Below, piece by piece: positions 16,863-25,411 of a stretch of 64,000 nucleotides of DNA (its first letter is position 1; every line of letters starts with the position of its first letter). Where the stretch lies: contig NZ_WFLK01000001.1 in assembly GCF_009208565.1 (NCBI RefSeq), positions 310,001-374,000 of the forward strand, written 5' to 3'. The translations under genes and the position numbers were made by a program. The notes beneath the pieces were generated by a model, which was given only the letters and a program-made list of their open reading frames with translations, searched no databases and was not told the origin of the DNA. Source of the DNA: Janthinobacterium aquaticum. GTDB taxonomy: Bacteria; Pseudomonadota; Gammaproteobacteria; Burkholderiales; Burkholderiaceae_D.

Positions 16863-16892
16863 AACAGGTCCGGAAACGGACCTGTTTTTTTT
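16863..16892 (+). terminator. Intrinsic terminator after copy C2
   Basis: A ten-base-pair stem AACAGGTCCG/CGGACCTGTT with a GAAA tetraloop (16873-16876) is followed by an uninterrupted T-run to 16892. It is a classic rho-independent terminator. Confidence 0.9.
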
Positions 16893-16992
16893 ATGGACAA
16901 AAGAAAAGCGGCGCAATGCCCATGCATTGCACCGCCCTGAAGATGGTTTCCTTGCTGCGGGCCGGCCCATGCCAGCCCGCAGTGCCGGAAAA

Positions 16993-18510
16993 CTAGTTGG
17001 CCGCTACCTGCGGCTCGGCCTCGCCCCAGCCACCGCCCAGGGCGCGGATCAGCGCCACGGTGGTGACGGCGCGGTTGCCACGCAGTTGCACCGCGTTGCG
17101 CTCGATGGTGGCCAGGTTGCGCTGCGCGTCGAGCAGGTCCAGGTAGCTGGAACGGCCGGCGTCGTACAGCTTTTGTGCCAGGTCGGCCGAGCGGCGCGCC
17201 GATACCACGGCCTCGTCGATCTGCTGCGTCTGGCCCGACAGGATGCGCAGGCCAGCCAGGTTGTCTTCCACCTCGGCAAACGCCACCAGCACGCTCTGGC
17301 GGTAGCTGGCTACCGACTCGTCAAGCTGGCCTTCGCTGCGCGTGATGGCGGCCTTGTTGCGGCCACCATCGATCACCGGCATCGACAGCAAGGCGCCCAG
17401 CAGCCAGGAGCGGCTGCTCCACTTGAAGATATCGGAGAACGTATCGGAGGCGCCGCCACCCGAAGCGTTCAGGCTCAACGCCGGGAACATGGCCGAACGG
17501 GCCACGCCGATGCGCGCATTGGCCGCTTCCATGGTGCGCTGGGCCGAGGCGATATCGGGCCGGCGCTCCAGGAGCGTCGATGGCAGGCCGGCCGGTATCA
17601 GCGGCAGGAACGCACTGTCCTGCAGCGGATTGGCGCCGGCCGTAAAGCTGGCCGCCGGTTTGCCCAGCAACACTGCCAGCGCATGTTCGCTGGTGGCGCG
17701 CTGGCGCTGCAGGCCGATCGCCTCGGCGCGCGCCGTCGACAGTTCGGTGCGGGCGCGCGACAGATCGAATTCGCCGATATCGCCCAGGTCGTAGCGGCGC
17801 TGGTTGACATGCACGCTTTCTTCACGCAGGCGCACCGTCTGCTCCAGTGTCGCCAGTTCGGCGTCCGTGGCGCGCAGCTGGAAATAGGTCTGCGCCACAT
17901 CGGCCTGCAGGGACAGCAGCACAGAGCGATAAGTTGCCTCGACTGCCAGCGCATCGCTGCGCGCCGCGCTGACATTGGCTGCCACGCGGCCGAACAGGTC
18001 GACTTCGTAGCTGGCCGTCAGGTTGGCCTGATAGACATTGGTAGCGGCCACCGGCGCGCCGTTGGGCAGGCCCAGCGACACGTTCGAGGCCCGCGTGCGC
18101 TGCCCGCCGACATTGACGCCCACCTGCGGAATACGGTCCGCTTCGGCGATGCCGGCAATTGCGCGCGCCTGCTTGACGCGGGCGGCGGCAACAGCCAGGT
18201 TGGCGTTGGCCTGCGTGGCCTCGCCGATCAGCGCCGTCAGGGTGGCGTCGTTAAACGCCAGCCACCACTGGCCGCGCGCCTGGCGCTCGGCGTAGCTGAC
18301 CTGGGCCGGCGCCCAGCGCGTGCCGTCGGGCGCCGTCTGCACTACCGGAGCGGCCAGCGACTGCGGCTCCTTGAACGCCGCTGGCGTATCGATTTGCGGC
18401 TGGATAAACTGCGGCGTCGAGCAGGCGGCCAGCAGCACGGCGGCGGCCATCACGCTTAACAGCGGCTTGAGCGTCGACTTCGCGCTACGCATCATCAGAT
18501 TGTTTTTCAC
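16993..18510 (-). CDS. RND efflux outer-membrane lipoprotein (OprM/NodT family)
   Basis: A 505-residue outer-membrane factor. The lipoprotein signal ends in LLAACSTPQF, so Cys becomes acylated. Two TolC-type coiled repeats follow, with the family phrase QWWLAFNDATLTALI near residue 80, SYEVDLFGRVAANV and the later LLERRPDIASAQRTMEAANA. It is the third gene of the efflux operon; its ATG overlaps the pump stop by four bases. It forms the outer-membrane channel for the pump at 18507 and the adaptor at 21722. Confidence 0.95.
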   Translation of the reverse strand: MKNNLMMRSAKSTLKPLLSVMAAAVLLAACSTPQFIQPQIDTPAAFKEPQSLAAPVVQTAPDGTRWAPAQVSYAERQARGQWWLAFNDATLTALIGEATQANANLAVAAARVKQARAIAGIAEADRIPQVGVNVGGQRTRASNVSLGLPNGAPVAATNVYQANLTASYEVDLFGRVAANVSAARSDALAVEATYRSVLLSLQADVAQTYFQLRATDAELATLEQTVRLREESVHVNQRRYDLGDIGEFDLSRARTELSTARAEAIGLQRQRATSEHALAVLLGKPAASFTAGANPLQDSAFLPLIPAGLPSTLLERRPDIASAQRTMEAANARIGVARSAMFPALSLNASGGGASDTFSDIFKWSSRSWLLGALLSMPVIDGGRNKAAITRSEGQLDESVASYRQSVLVAFAEVEDNLAGLRILSGQTQQIDEAVVSARRSADLAQKLYDAGRSSYLDLLDAQRNLATIERNAVQLRGNRAVTTVALIRALGGGWGEAEPQVAAN

Positions 18511-21500
18511 GATACATCTCCTTCCAGATCCAGCACCGGCGCTGTAGGACGCTTGGCGACCGGTTTGTCCATCGAGACGGCTGGCTTTTTCTCAAAACGC
18601 TGCGCCAGCGTGCGCAGCAAAACATAGAACACCGGCGTGAGGAACAGGCCGAAGAAGGTCACGCCCAGCATGCCGGCAAACACCGCCACACCCATCGCGT
18701 GACGCATTTCCGAACCGGCGCCGTGCGAGAACACCAGTGGTACCACGCCCATGATGAACGCGATCGACGTCATCAGGATCGGACGCAGACGCAGGCGGCA
18801 AGCTTCGAGCGCAGCCTGCACCACGGTGCGGCCATGGTCTTCCAGTTCGCGGGCAAATTCCACGATCAGAATCGCATTTTTCGACGCCAGCCCCACCAGC
18901 ACGAACAGCGCAATCTGGGTAAAGACGTTGTTGTCGCCACCGGTCAGCTTCACGCCCAAGAGAGCGCACAGGATCGACATCGGCACGATCAGGATCACGG
19001 CCAGCGGCAGGGTCCAGCTTTCATACTGGGCAGCCAATACCAGGAACACCAGCAGCACGCACAGCGGGAACACGTAGATCATGGTGTTGCCGGACAAGAT
19101 GTCCTGGTAGGTCAGCTCGGTCCATTCATACGAAATGCCCTGTGGCAGCACTTCCTTGGCGATGCGTTCCAGTGCCGCCTGCGCCTGGCCACTCGATACA
19201 CCGGGTGCGGCACCGCCATTGAAGTCGGCTGCAGCGTAGGCGTTGTAGCGCTGTACGCGGTCCGGGCCATAGCTGTCTTTCACGCGCATCAGCGACGACA
19301 GCGGGATCATTTCGCCCTTGTCGTTGCGTACTTTCAGTTGCGCGATATCCTGCGCATGCGAACGGAACTCGGCGTCGGCCTGCACGCGCACCTGGTAGGT
19401 ACGGCCAAACTGGTTGAAGTCGTTCACGTACAAGGAACCCAGATTGATCTGCAAGGTCTGGTAGATGGTGGCCAGCGGCACGCCCATCTGCTTGGCCTTG
19501 ACGCGATCCACATCGGCAAACAGCTGCGGCACGTTGATCTGGTAGCCCGAGAACACGCCAGCCAGTTCCGGCGTCTGGTAAGCCTTGCCGGCCAGCGCCT
19601 GGGTGGCGTTGTACAGCGCGTCGTAACCGAGGTTGCCGCGGTCTTCGATCATCATCTTGAAGCCGCCGATGGTGCCCAGGCCGTTGACCGGCGGTGGTGG
19701 GAACACCATGATAAAGGCGTCCTGGATACCGCCCAGGCGCTTGTTGATCTCGGCCGCGATGGCGCCGCCCGACAATTCCTTGGTGGTGCGCTCGTCAAAC
19801 GGTTTCAGGGTCGCAAACACGATGCCGGCATTCGGTGCATTGGTAAAGTCGTTGATCGACAGGCCCGGGAAGGCAATCGTCGACTCCACGCCTGGCACCG
19901 ACTTGATGACGTCGGACATGCGGCGTACCACGTCTTCGGTACGGTCGAGCGAGGCGGCGTCAGGCAATTGCGCAAAGCCCACCAGATATTGCTTGTCCTG
20001 CCCTGGTACGAAGCCGGCCGGTACCGCCTTGAACACGAACACGGCGGCGATCACCAGCAGTGCGTACACACCCAAGGATGCGCTCTTTCGGCCCAGCACA
20101 CCCTTGACGCCGGCTTCATAGCGGTGCGAAGCACGGCCAAAGAAGCGGTTGAACCAGGCAAAGAAGCGGCCGAAGACCTTGTCCATGCCGCGCGTCAGCG
20201 CGTCTTTTGGCGCATCGTGCGGTTTGAGCAAGGCTGCCGACAGGGCTGGCGCCAGCGTCAGCGAGCTGAATGCCGAGATCACGGTCGAGATGGCAATGGT
20301 CAGCGCGAACTGGCGGTAGAACTCGCCCGACAGGCCAGGTACAAACGCAATCGGCACGAACACGGCGCACAGCACCAGCGCGATGGCCACGATCGGACCG
20401 CTCACTTCTTTCATCGCCTGGATGGTGGCGTCGCGCGGCGACAGCCCTTCTTCAATATTGCGCTCGACGTTTTCCACTACCACGATGGCGTCATCGACCA
20501 CGATACCGATGGCCAGCACCAGCCCGAACAGCGACAGGGTATTGATCGAAAAACCAAAGCCCAGCATCACGGCAAAGGTACCGACAATCGACACTGGCAC
20601 GGCCAAGAGCGGGATAATGGACGCGCGCCAGGTCTGCAGGAAGATGATCACCACCAGCACCACCAGCGCAATGGCCTCCAACAGCGTATGGATCACCGCT
20701 TCGATCGACGAGCGCACGAACTGGGTCGGGTCATATTCGATGCGGTATTCCACGCCTTGCGGGAAGTCTTTTTTCAGTTCGTCCATCTTGGCGCGCACGT
20801 CCGACGACAGCTGCAGCGCATTGGCGTTGGGCGCCTCGAAAATACCCATGCCGACGGCCGGATTGTTGTTCAGCAGGGAGCGCAGCGAGTAGCTGTTGGC
20901 GCCCATTTCCACGCGCGCCACATCTTTCAGGTGCGTGACGGCGCCGTCGCTGTTGGTACGCACGATAATCGCGCCAAACTCTTCGGGTGACTGCAAGCGG
21001 CCCTGGGTGTTGACGGTCAGCTGGAACTGCGAGTCCTTCGCTGGCGAAGCGCCGATCACACCGGCGGCGACCTGCACGTTCTGCTCGCGGATGGCGTCGA
21101 CGACGTCATTGGCGGTCATGCCGCGGGCAGCGACCTTTTGCGGATCGAGCCAGATGCGCATGGCGTAGTCGCCGGCGCCGAAGATCTGGATATCGCCCAT
21201 GCCGGGCAGGCGCGCCAGCTGGTCCTTGACGTTCAGCACCGCGTAGTTGCGCAGATACATATCGTCATAGCGCTTGTTGGGCGAGACCAGATGCACCACC
21301 ATGGTCAGGTTGGGCGACGACTTGACGGTCGTCACGCCAATCTGGCGCACTTCTTCGGGCAGGCGCGGCAAAGCGCGCTGCACGCGGTTTTGCACCTGCG
21401 TTTCAGCCTGCTCGACGTTGGTGCCGATCTTGAATGTAATGGTCAGCATCATGGCGCCGTCCGAGGTGTTTTGCGAGGACATGTAGAGCATGTTCTCGAC

Positions 21501-21719
21501 ACCGTTGATCTGCTCCTCGAGCGGAGCGGCCACGGTTTCGGCAATCACCTTCGGGTTGGCGCCCGGATACTGCGCACGCACCACCACCGATGGCGGCACC
21601 ACGTCCGGGTATTCGGAGATCGGCAGGCCGAAGATCGACAGCATCCCGGCCACGAAAATAACGATCGACAGCACCGCCGCAAAGATCGGCTTGTCGATGA
21701 AAAAGCGTGAAAAATTCAT
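18507..21719 (-). CDS. RND multidrug efflux pump, HAE1/AcrB-type
   Basis: A 1070-residue inner-membrane proton antiporter with 12 predicted transmembrane helices and two large periplasmic loops. The start MNFSRFFIDKPIFAAVLSI is family-typical. The proton-relay Asp pair is intact in AIGIVVDDAIVVVENVER (TM4), and the TM10 lysine is intact in VGLASKNAILIVEFA. The length and FFLQTWRA-like linker (FLQTWRASIIPLLAVP) place it with AcrB/MexB rather than heavy-metal pumps. It lies two bases after the adaptor gene. Substrates cannot be deduced; antibiotics, solvents or aromatic compounds are typical. Confidence 0.97.
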   Translation of the reverse strand: MNFSRFFIDKPIFAAVLSIVIFVAGMLSIFGLPISEYPDVVPPSVVVRAQYPGANPKVIAETVAAPLEEQINGVENMLYMSSQNTSDGAMMLTITFKIGTNVEQAETQVQNRVQRALPRLPEEVRQIGVTTVKSSPNLTMVVHLVSPNKRYDDMYLRNYAVLNVKDQLARLPGMGDIQIFGAGDYAMRIWLDPQKVAARGMTANDVVDAIREQNVQVAAGVIGASPAKDSQFQLTVNTQGRLQSPEEFGAIIVRTNSDGAVTHLKDVARVEMGANSYSLRSLLNNNPAVGMGIFEAPNANALQLSSDVRAKMDELKKDFPQGVEYRIEYDPTQFVRSSIEAVIHTLLEAIALVVLVVIIFLQTWRASIIPLLAVPVSIVGTFAVMLGFGFSINTLSLFGLVLAIGIVVDDAIVVVENVERNIEEGLSPRDATIQAMKEVSGPIVAIALVLCAVFVPIAFVPGLSGEFYRQFALTIAISTVISAFSSLTLAPALSAALLKPHDAPKDALTRGMDKVFGRFFAWFNRFFGRASHRYEAGVKGVLGRKSASLGVYALLVIAAVFVFKAVPAGFVPGQDKQYLVGFAQLPDAASLDRTEDVVRRMSDVIKSVPGVESTIAFPGLSINDFTNAPNAGIVFATLKPFDERTTKELSGGAIAAEINKRLGGIQDAFIMVFPPPPVNGLGTIGGFKMMIEDRGNLGYDALYNATQALAGKAYQTPELAGVFSGYQINVPQLFADVDRVKAKQMGVPLATIYQTLQINLGSLYVNDFNQFGRTYQVRVQADAEFRSHAQDIAQLKVRNDKGEMIPLSSLMRVKDSYGPDRVQRYNAYAAADFNGGAAPGVSSGQAQAALERIAKEVLPQGISYEWTELTYQDILSGNTMIYVFPLCVLLVFLVLAAQYESWTLPLAVILIVPMSILCALLGVKLTGGDNNVFTQIALFVLVGLASKNAILIVEFARELEDHGRTVVQAALEACRLRLRPILMTSIAFIMGVVPLVFSHGAGSEMRHAMGVAVFAGMLGVTFFGLFLTPVFYVLLRTLAQRFEKKPAVSMDKPVAKRPTAPVLDLEGDVS

Positions 21720-21721
21720 GA

Positions 21722-22969
21722 TTATTCCTTGGAAGTCGATGCCGCTTTGGCTGCAACGGTCGCGTCTTTTGTTTCTTTCTTGGCCGGTGCCGCTGCCGGC
21801 GCCAGCGGATCAAAATCCATCGCTACCATCTGTGGCGTGACGGGCGCGCCGGGGCGCACGCGCTGCAGGCCGTTGACGACGATTTTTTCGCCAGCCTTCA
21901 GGCCGTCGCGCACCACGCGCAGGCCGTTCGAGGTCGGACCCAGTGTCACGGCGCGGTATTCGGCCTTGTTGTCGGCGTTCACCACATAGACGTATTTGCG
22001 GCTTTGATCGGTGCCCACGGCGCGGTCACTGATCAACAGAGCCGTGCTTTGCGCCTGCGGGCCATTGCCGCCATCGAGCTGGATGCGGGCAAACAGGCCA
22101 GGCACGAGCATGCGGTCGGCATTGGCAAAGGTGGCGCGCATGCGCACGCTGCCGGTGGCCGGATCGAGCTGGTTGTCGACGAATTCGAGCTTGCCTTCAT
22201 GCGGGAAGCCGGCCTCGTTGGCCAGGCCCACGCGCACCGTGACAGGTGTGCCCTTTTGCGCCGTACCGGCTACGCGCAGATAGGTGTCTTCATCGCCGTC
22301 GAAACTGGCGTAGATGCGGTCGGTCGAAACCACGGACGTCAGTACGGCTGAGGCATCGATCAGGTTGCCGACCGTGATTTCAGCCTTCGAGACACGGCCA
22401 CTGATCGGTGCCTGTACCTGTGTGTACGACAGGTTCAGGCGCGCTGCTTCATACGACGCCTGCTCGGCGCGGGCGGTGGCGTCGAGCTCTTTCAGGTTCG
22501 AGGCTTTTTCATCGAGTTCGCGCTGCGGAATGGCTTTTTCAGCCAGCAGCTTTTCAGCGCGCGCCAGCTCCAGCTTGGCCAGTTCGGCCTTGGCGCGGGC
22601 CGAGGCGGCGGCGCCTTCGGCGCGCGACACTTCGGCCTGGAATGGACGCGGATCGATCACGAACAGCACATCGCCTTTTTTCACTTCACTGCCCGGCTTG
22701 AAATTGACCGAAGTAATAAAGCCGCCGACGCGCGAACGAATCTGCACGCGTTCGATCGCTTCCAGGCGGCCCGAAAACTCCTGGGTTTCGGTGATCTGCT
22801 TTTCCACCACGGCGGCGGCCGAGACCGGTGGACCGCCGGCGGCAGGCGCGTCAGGCACCTTGCTGTTGGCGCTGTCGCAGCCGCCGAGGCTGAAGGCAAC
22901 CAGGCCGGCCACGACCAGCGAGGCGGCCAGCGGCTTGAGCAAGGCTGAAAATTGTTGAGTGCTTTTCAT
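21722..22969 (-). CDS. RND periplasmic adaptor (membrane fusion protein)
   Basis: A 415-residue AcrA/MexA-like lipoprotein: signal peptide ending in FSLGGCDSA (lipobox Cys). Next come a barrel-sandwich half with GRLEAIERVQIRSRVGGFI, an alpha-hairpin (about 100-165, rich in Ala/Glu/Lys), and the second lipoyl half (YTQVQAPISGRVSKAEITVG). Beta-barrel and membrane-proximal domains complete it. The last 25 residues are an Ala/Lys-rich tail. It is the first gene of the operon. An operator-like palindrome and a 5' leader hairpin lie in the 293 nt upstream. Confidence 0.95.
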   Translation of the reverse strand: MKSTQQFSALLKPLAASLVVAGLVAFSLGGCDSANSKVPDAPAAGGPPVSAAAVVEKQITETQEFSGRLEAIERVQIRSRVGGFITSVNFKPGSEVKKGDVLFVIDPRPFQAEVSRAEGAAASARAKAELAKLELARAEKLLAEKAIPQRELDEKASNLKELDATARAEQASYEAARLNLSYTQVQAPISGRVSKAEITVGNLIDASAVLTSVVSTDRIYASFDGDEDTYLRVAGTAQKGTPVTVRVGLANEAGFPHEGKLEFVDNQLDPATGSVRMRATFANADRMLVPGLFARIQLDGGNGPQAQSTALLISDRAVGTDQSRKYVYVVNADNKAEYRAVTLGPTSNGLRVVRDGLKAGEKIVVNGLQRVRPGAPVTPQMVAMDFDPLAPAAAPAKKETKDATVAAKAASTSKE

Positions 22970-23170
22970 TTTATTTCCCTAATATATGAAAATTTCTAAT
23001 CGTATGGGCGGCAGCACGCCACCCAGCTTGGCGAAGCAAACTGCGGTTCAAGGCGCCTCATGGCGCAAATCGACGGTGGAGGGACCGCCTGTTTTACAAA
23101 AAACAGACGGGGACGACAAAGCTGGCTGTACGAGTGCACAACGCAGGCGAATTACGTTCTTGCTGACAAA

Positions 23171-23188
23171 CTACACTACACAGTGTAG
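23171..23188. promoter_or_regulatory. Operator-like palindrome upstream of the RND operon
   Basis: CTACACT (23171-23177) and AGTGTAG (23182-23188) form an inverted repeat around ACAC. A further AGTGTA half-site occurs near 23216. On the minus strand the site overlaps a weak promoter (TTGAGT ... TGTAGT). Size and symmetry suit a TetR-type repressor, but no regulator gene is adjacent. The leader further down also holds a hairpin CTGTTTT/AAAACAG (23089-23106). Nothing coding is convincing in 22970-23262. Confidence 0.5.
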
Positions 23189-23262
23189 CAATCGAAACTC
23201 AAAAAGTAAACTACTAAGTGTAATTTTTTGAAGGAATGATTTTCGGTGGCGTTGTGGCGTCG

Positions 23263-24114
23263 TTATGACTCCGGTTCCGGCGCCAGGCCGGCCACAAAAC
23301 TGGCAATTTCACTAAGGGCGTGGACCTTGCACGCGCATTCATTGCGCGCCTCCTGGTCCAGCAGCGGCTCGGCCGGCATGCGACGCACGGTGGTCTTGAC
23401 GCCGTTGGCGATCAGCTTGCTGCCGTATTGTTCAGCTTCATCGCGTAATGGATCAGTTTCGCTCGACAGGATCAGCGCCGGCGGCAGGTTCTTCAGCCGG
23501 CTCGAATGCAGCGGCGACGCATACGGATGGCAGCGGTCGGTGGCATTGGGCAGGTAGCCGCGGTAGGCGGCGGCGCAGGCGTCCGCCACTTCCACCAGCT
23601 CCGGGCAGGTCGGCAGGCTGCGCATCGAGCAGGTCGACAGCGCCGGGTCGAGCATCGGCATGATCAGGATCTGGCCAGCCAAAGGCGGGCCCCCGCGGTC
23701 GCGCGACATCAGCGCGCAGACGGCGGCCAGGTTGGCGCCGGCCTCGATGCCCGACACCACCATCTGCTTGCCCGACCAGCCCAGCTTGGTCTTGTTCTTT
23801 TTTGCCCACATCAGCACCGCATGCGCATCTTCGACGGCGGCCGGGAAAGGCCGCACCTTGGCCAGCGTATAGTTCGAGGCCAGCACCACATGGTCGGGAT
23901 TGCCCAGCACCAGGCAGCGCAGGAAATCGTCCGCGTCGTCCAGGTCGCCTTCGACAAAACCGCCACCGTGGAAGAACACGATCAGGCTCGAACGCTTGAT
24001 GCCGGCCGTGCCAGCCGTATAGATGCGCGCGGCCAGCGGCCCCTGCTCGCCCTGCACCTCGATGTCGCGTATTTTCAGCGACTCGATTGGAGCGATGTCG
24101 GCCATCACGCTCAT
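23263..24114 (-). CDS. HSL-type alpha/beta hydrolase lacking catalytic Ser and His
   Basis: A 283-residue protein with the fold of hormone-sensitive-lipase esterases. The oxyanion motif HGGGFVEGD (49-57) and the acid region SSETDPLRDEAEQYG are clear. The nucleophile elbow, normally GDSAG, reads GIEAG (122-126), so Glu124 replaces Ser. The C-terminal segment that should hold the catalytic His (RRMPAEPLLDQEARN) contains none nearby. It is therefore probably not an esterase and may act as a binding or regulatory protein. The start at 24114 overlaps the small gene upstream by four bases (ATGA). Only the missing residues are directly seen; inactivity is inference. Confidence 0.8.
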   Translation of the reverse strand: MSVMADIAPIESLKIRDIEVQGEQGPLAARIYTAGTAGIKRSSLIVFFHGGGFVEGDLDDADDFLRCLVLGNPDHVVLASNYTLAKVRPFPAAVEDAHAVLMWAKKNKTKLGWSGKQMVVSGIEAGANLAAVCALMSRDRGGPPLAGQILIMPMLDPALSTCSMRSLPTCPELVEVADACAAAYRGYLPNATDRCHPYASPLHSSRLKNLPPALILSSETDPLRDEAEQYGSKLIANGVKTTVRRMPAEPLLDQEARNECACKVHALSEIASFVAGLAPEPES

Positions 24115-24320
24115 TGCGCCACCACCGGCGCCAGCACGCTGGCGGCCGCGTCGTTGAGACACAACAGGGCACCGCCGCCAACCTCGTGGGTCAGCGCGTT
24201 ATAGCCGGACGCTTCGGACTGCGCCGCATGCGAGTAAGCGTCCGTGTATACCATCGCGGACAAGGCAAGCGCGCTGGCAAAAAGCGCGAACAATGCAAAG
24301 TTTCCATTCCGATGAGCCAT
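24111..24320 (-). CDS. Small membrane or secreted protein, 69 residues
   Basis: A 69-residue protein beginning MAHRNGNFALFALFASALAL: a basic start, then one hydrophobic helix. A polar part containing SHAAQSEASGYNALTHEVGG follows, with a hydrophobic end. It could be a signal-peptide-bearing periplasmic peptide or a single-pass membrane protein. AGGAGA upstream of 24320 supports the start. It overlaps the pseudo-esterase gene by four bases, so the two are translated together, and it is divergent from the LysR gene. I do not recognise a family. Confidence 0.65.
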   Translation of the reverse strand: MAHRNGNFALFALFASALALSAMVYTDAYSHAAQSEASGYNALTHEVGGGALLCLNDAAASVLAPVVAQ

Positions 24321-24417
24321 GATGTTTCTCCTGATGAGTCTGCTGCGACAGAAATATGCTGCAGTACAACAACTATAAACTTGTTCTACAATCTGATAAA
24401 TAGCGCAATGGCGAATT

Positions 24418-24441
24418 GATTGTTCAGGATTCCGAACAATC
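24418..24441. promoter_or_regulatory. 24-bp dyad, probable LysR binding site
   Basis: GATTGTTC (24418-24425) and GAACAATC (24434-24441) are exact inverted arms around AGGATTCC, itself nearly symmetric. The site contains T-N11-A spacing and lies 26 nt before the LysR start, in the divergent gap to the small membrane gene. A related TTGTTCTACAA occurs at about 24381. The position suits autoregulation and control of the divergent pair. Confidence 0.6.
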
Positions 24442-24466
24442 AAATAGAACATGACAGGAAATCAAG

Positions 24467-25411
24467 TTGAACAAGCTGCAAGCGATGGAAGTGTTTATCC
24501 AGGTAGTCGATGCCGGCGGCTTTACGCGCGCAGCTGAAAACATGCAGCTGCCCAAGGCCACCGTCTCGACGCTCGTGCAGGCACTGGAAACAAGCTTGTC
24601 GGTCAAACTGCTCAACCGCACCACGCGCCACGTCAGCATTACCTCTGACGGCGCCGCCTATTACGAGCACTGCGTACGCATTCTGGCCGACGTGCGCGAG
24701 GCAGAGGAATCGCTGTCGCGCACGCGCCTGAGCCCGAGCGGGCGGCTGCGCGTCGATGCGCCCACGGCGCTGGCCAGTGAATTGATCATCCCTGCCCTGC
24801 CCGACTTCTTTGCACGCTTTCCCGATATCGAACTGGAACTGGGCTGCAGCGACCGGCCGGTCGATCTCATCGAGGAAGGCGTTGACTGCGCCATCCGTGG
24901 CGGCGAACTCGGTGACGTCAACCTGATCGCGCGCCGCGTCGGCGTGCTGCACTTTATCACCTGCGCCTCGCCATCGTACCTGGCCATGTACGGCACGCCG
25001 CAGCATCCGAACGATCTGAAACAGCACCGTGGCGTGAACTTCTTTTCGGCCAAGACCGGCCGCACTTACGAATGGGATTTCACGCGCGACGGCGAGCGCA
25101 TCCAGGTTGCCATGCCGGCCCATCTTGCCGTCAACGACTCGAACGCCTACACCGCGGCCGGCCTGGCCGGCCTGGGCCTGGCGCAGATGACGCAGTTCAT
25201 GCTTGAACCGCTGATCGAACAAGGCAAAATGGTCGAAGTGCTCGGCGACTGGGAATCCGACCCTTTACCCATCCATGTCATCTATCCGCCGAACCGCCAC
25301 CTGTCTGCCAAGGTGCGCGTGTTTGTGGAATGGGTGGCCGACATGTTTATCAACCACCCTGCCACGCAGCAGCAAGGCGTGCGCCGGCCCGACCAAGGTA
25401 CCGCTCCATGA
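24467..25411 (+). CDS. LysR-family transcriptional regulator
   Basis: A 314-residue regulator that begins with TTG preceded by AGGAA at 24455-24459; starting at the later ATG (24485) would cut the first helix. The winged helix reads MEVFIQVVDAGGFTRAAENM with LPKATVSTLVQALE and LLNRTTRHVSIT, typical of the CrgA-like subgroup. The substrate-binding domain follows with DLIEEGVDCAIRGG and the AAGLGL-type end (AAGLAGLGLAQM). Its stop overlaps the dehydrogenase start by four bases, so it is co-transcribed with that gene and divergent from the pseudo-esterase pair. Confidence 0.93.
   Translation: MNKLQAMEVFIQVVDAGGFTRAAENMQLPKATVSTLVQALETSLSVKLLNRTTRHVSITSDGAAYYEHCVRILADVREAEESLSRTRLSPSGRLRVDAPTALASELIIPALPDFFARFPDIELELGCSDRPVDLIEEGVDCAIRGGELGDVNLIARRVGVLHFITCASPSYLAMYGTPQHPNDLKQHRGVNFFSAKTGRTYEWDFTRDGERIQVAMPAHLAVNDSNAYTAAGLAGLGLAQMTQFMLEPLIEQGKMVEVLGDWESDPLPIHVIYPPNRHLSAKVRVFVEWVADMFINHPATQQQGVRRPDQGTAP

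Noticed and set aside
18699-20990. 763-codon plus-strand open frame opposite the RND pump
   Set aside because: It is a His/Arg/Gln-rich shadow typical of high-GC antisense frames; the pump on the minus strand is unmistakable.
22986-23231. Possible 81-residue gene in the RND upstream region
   Set aside because: No ribosome site, no recognisable composition, and it crosses the operator palindrome and leader hairpin.
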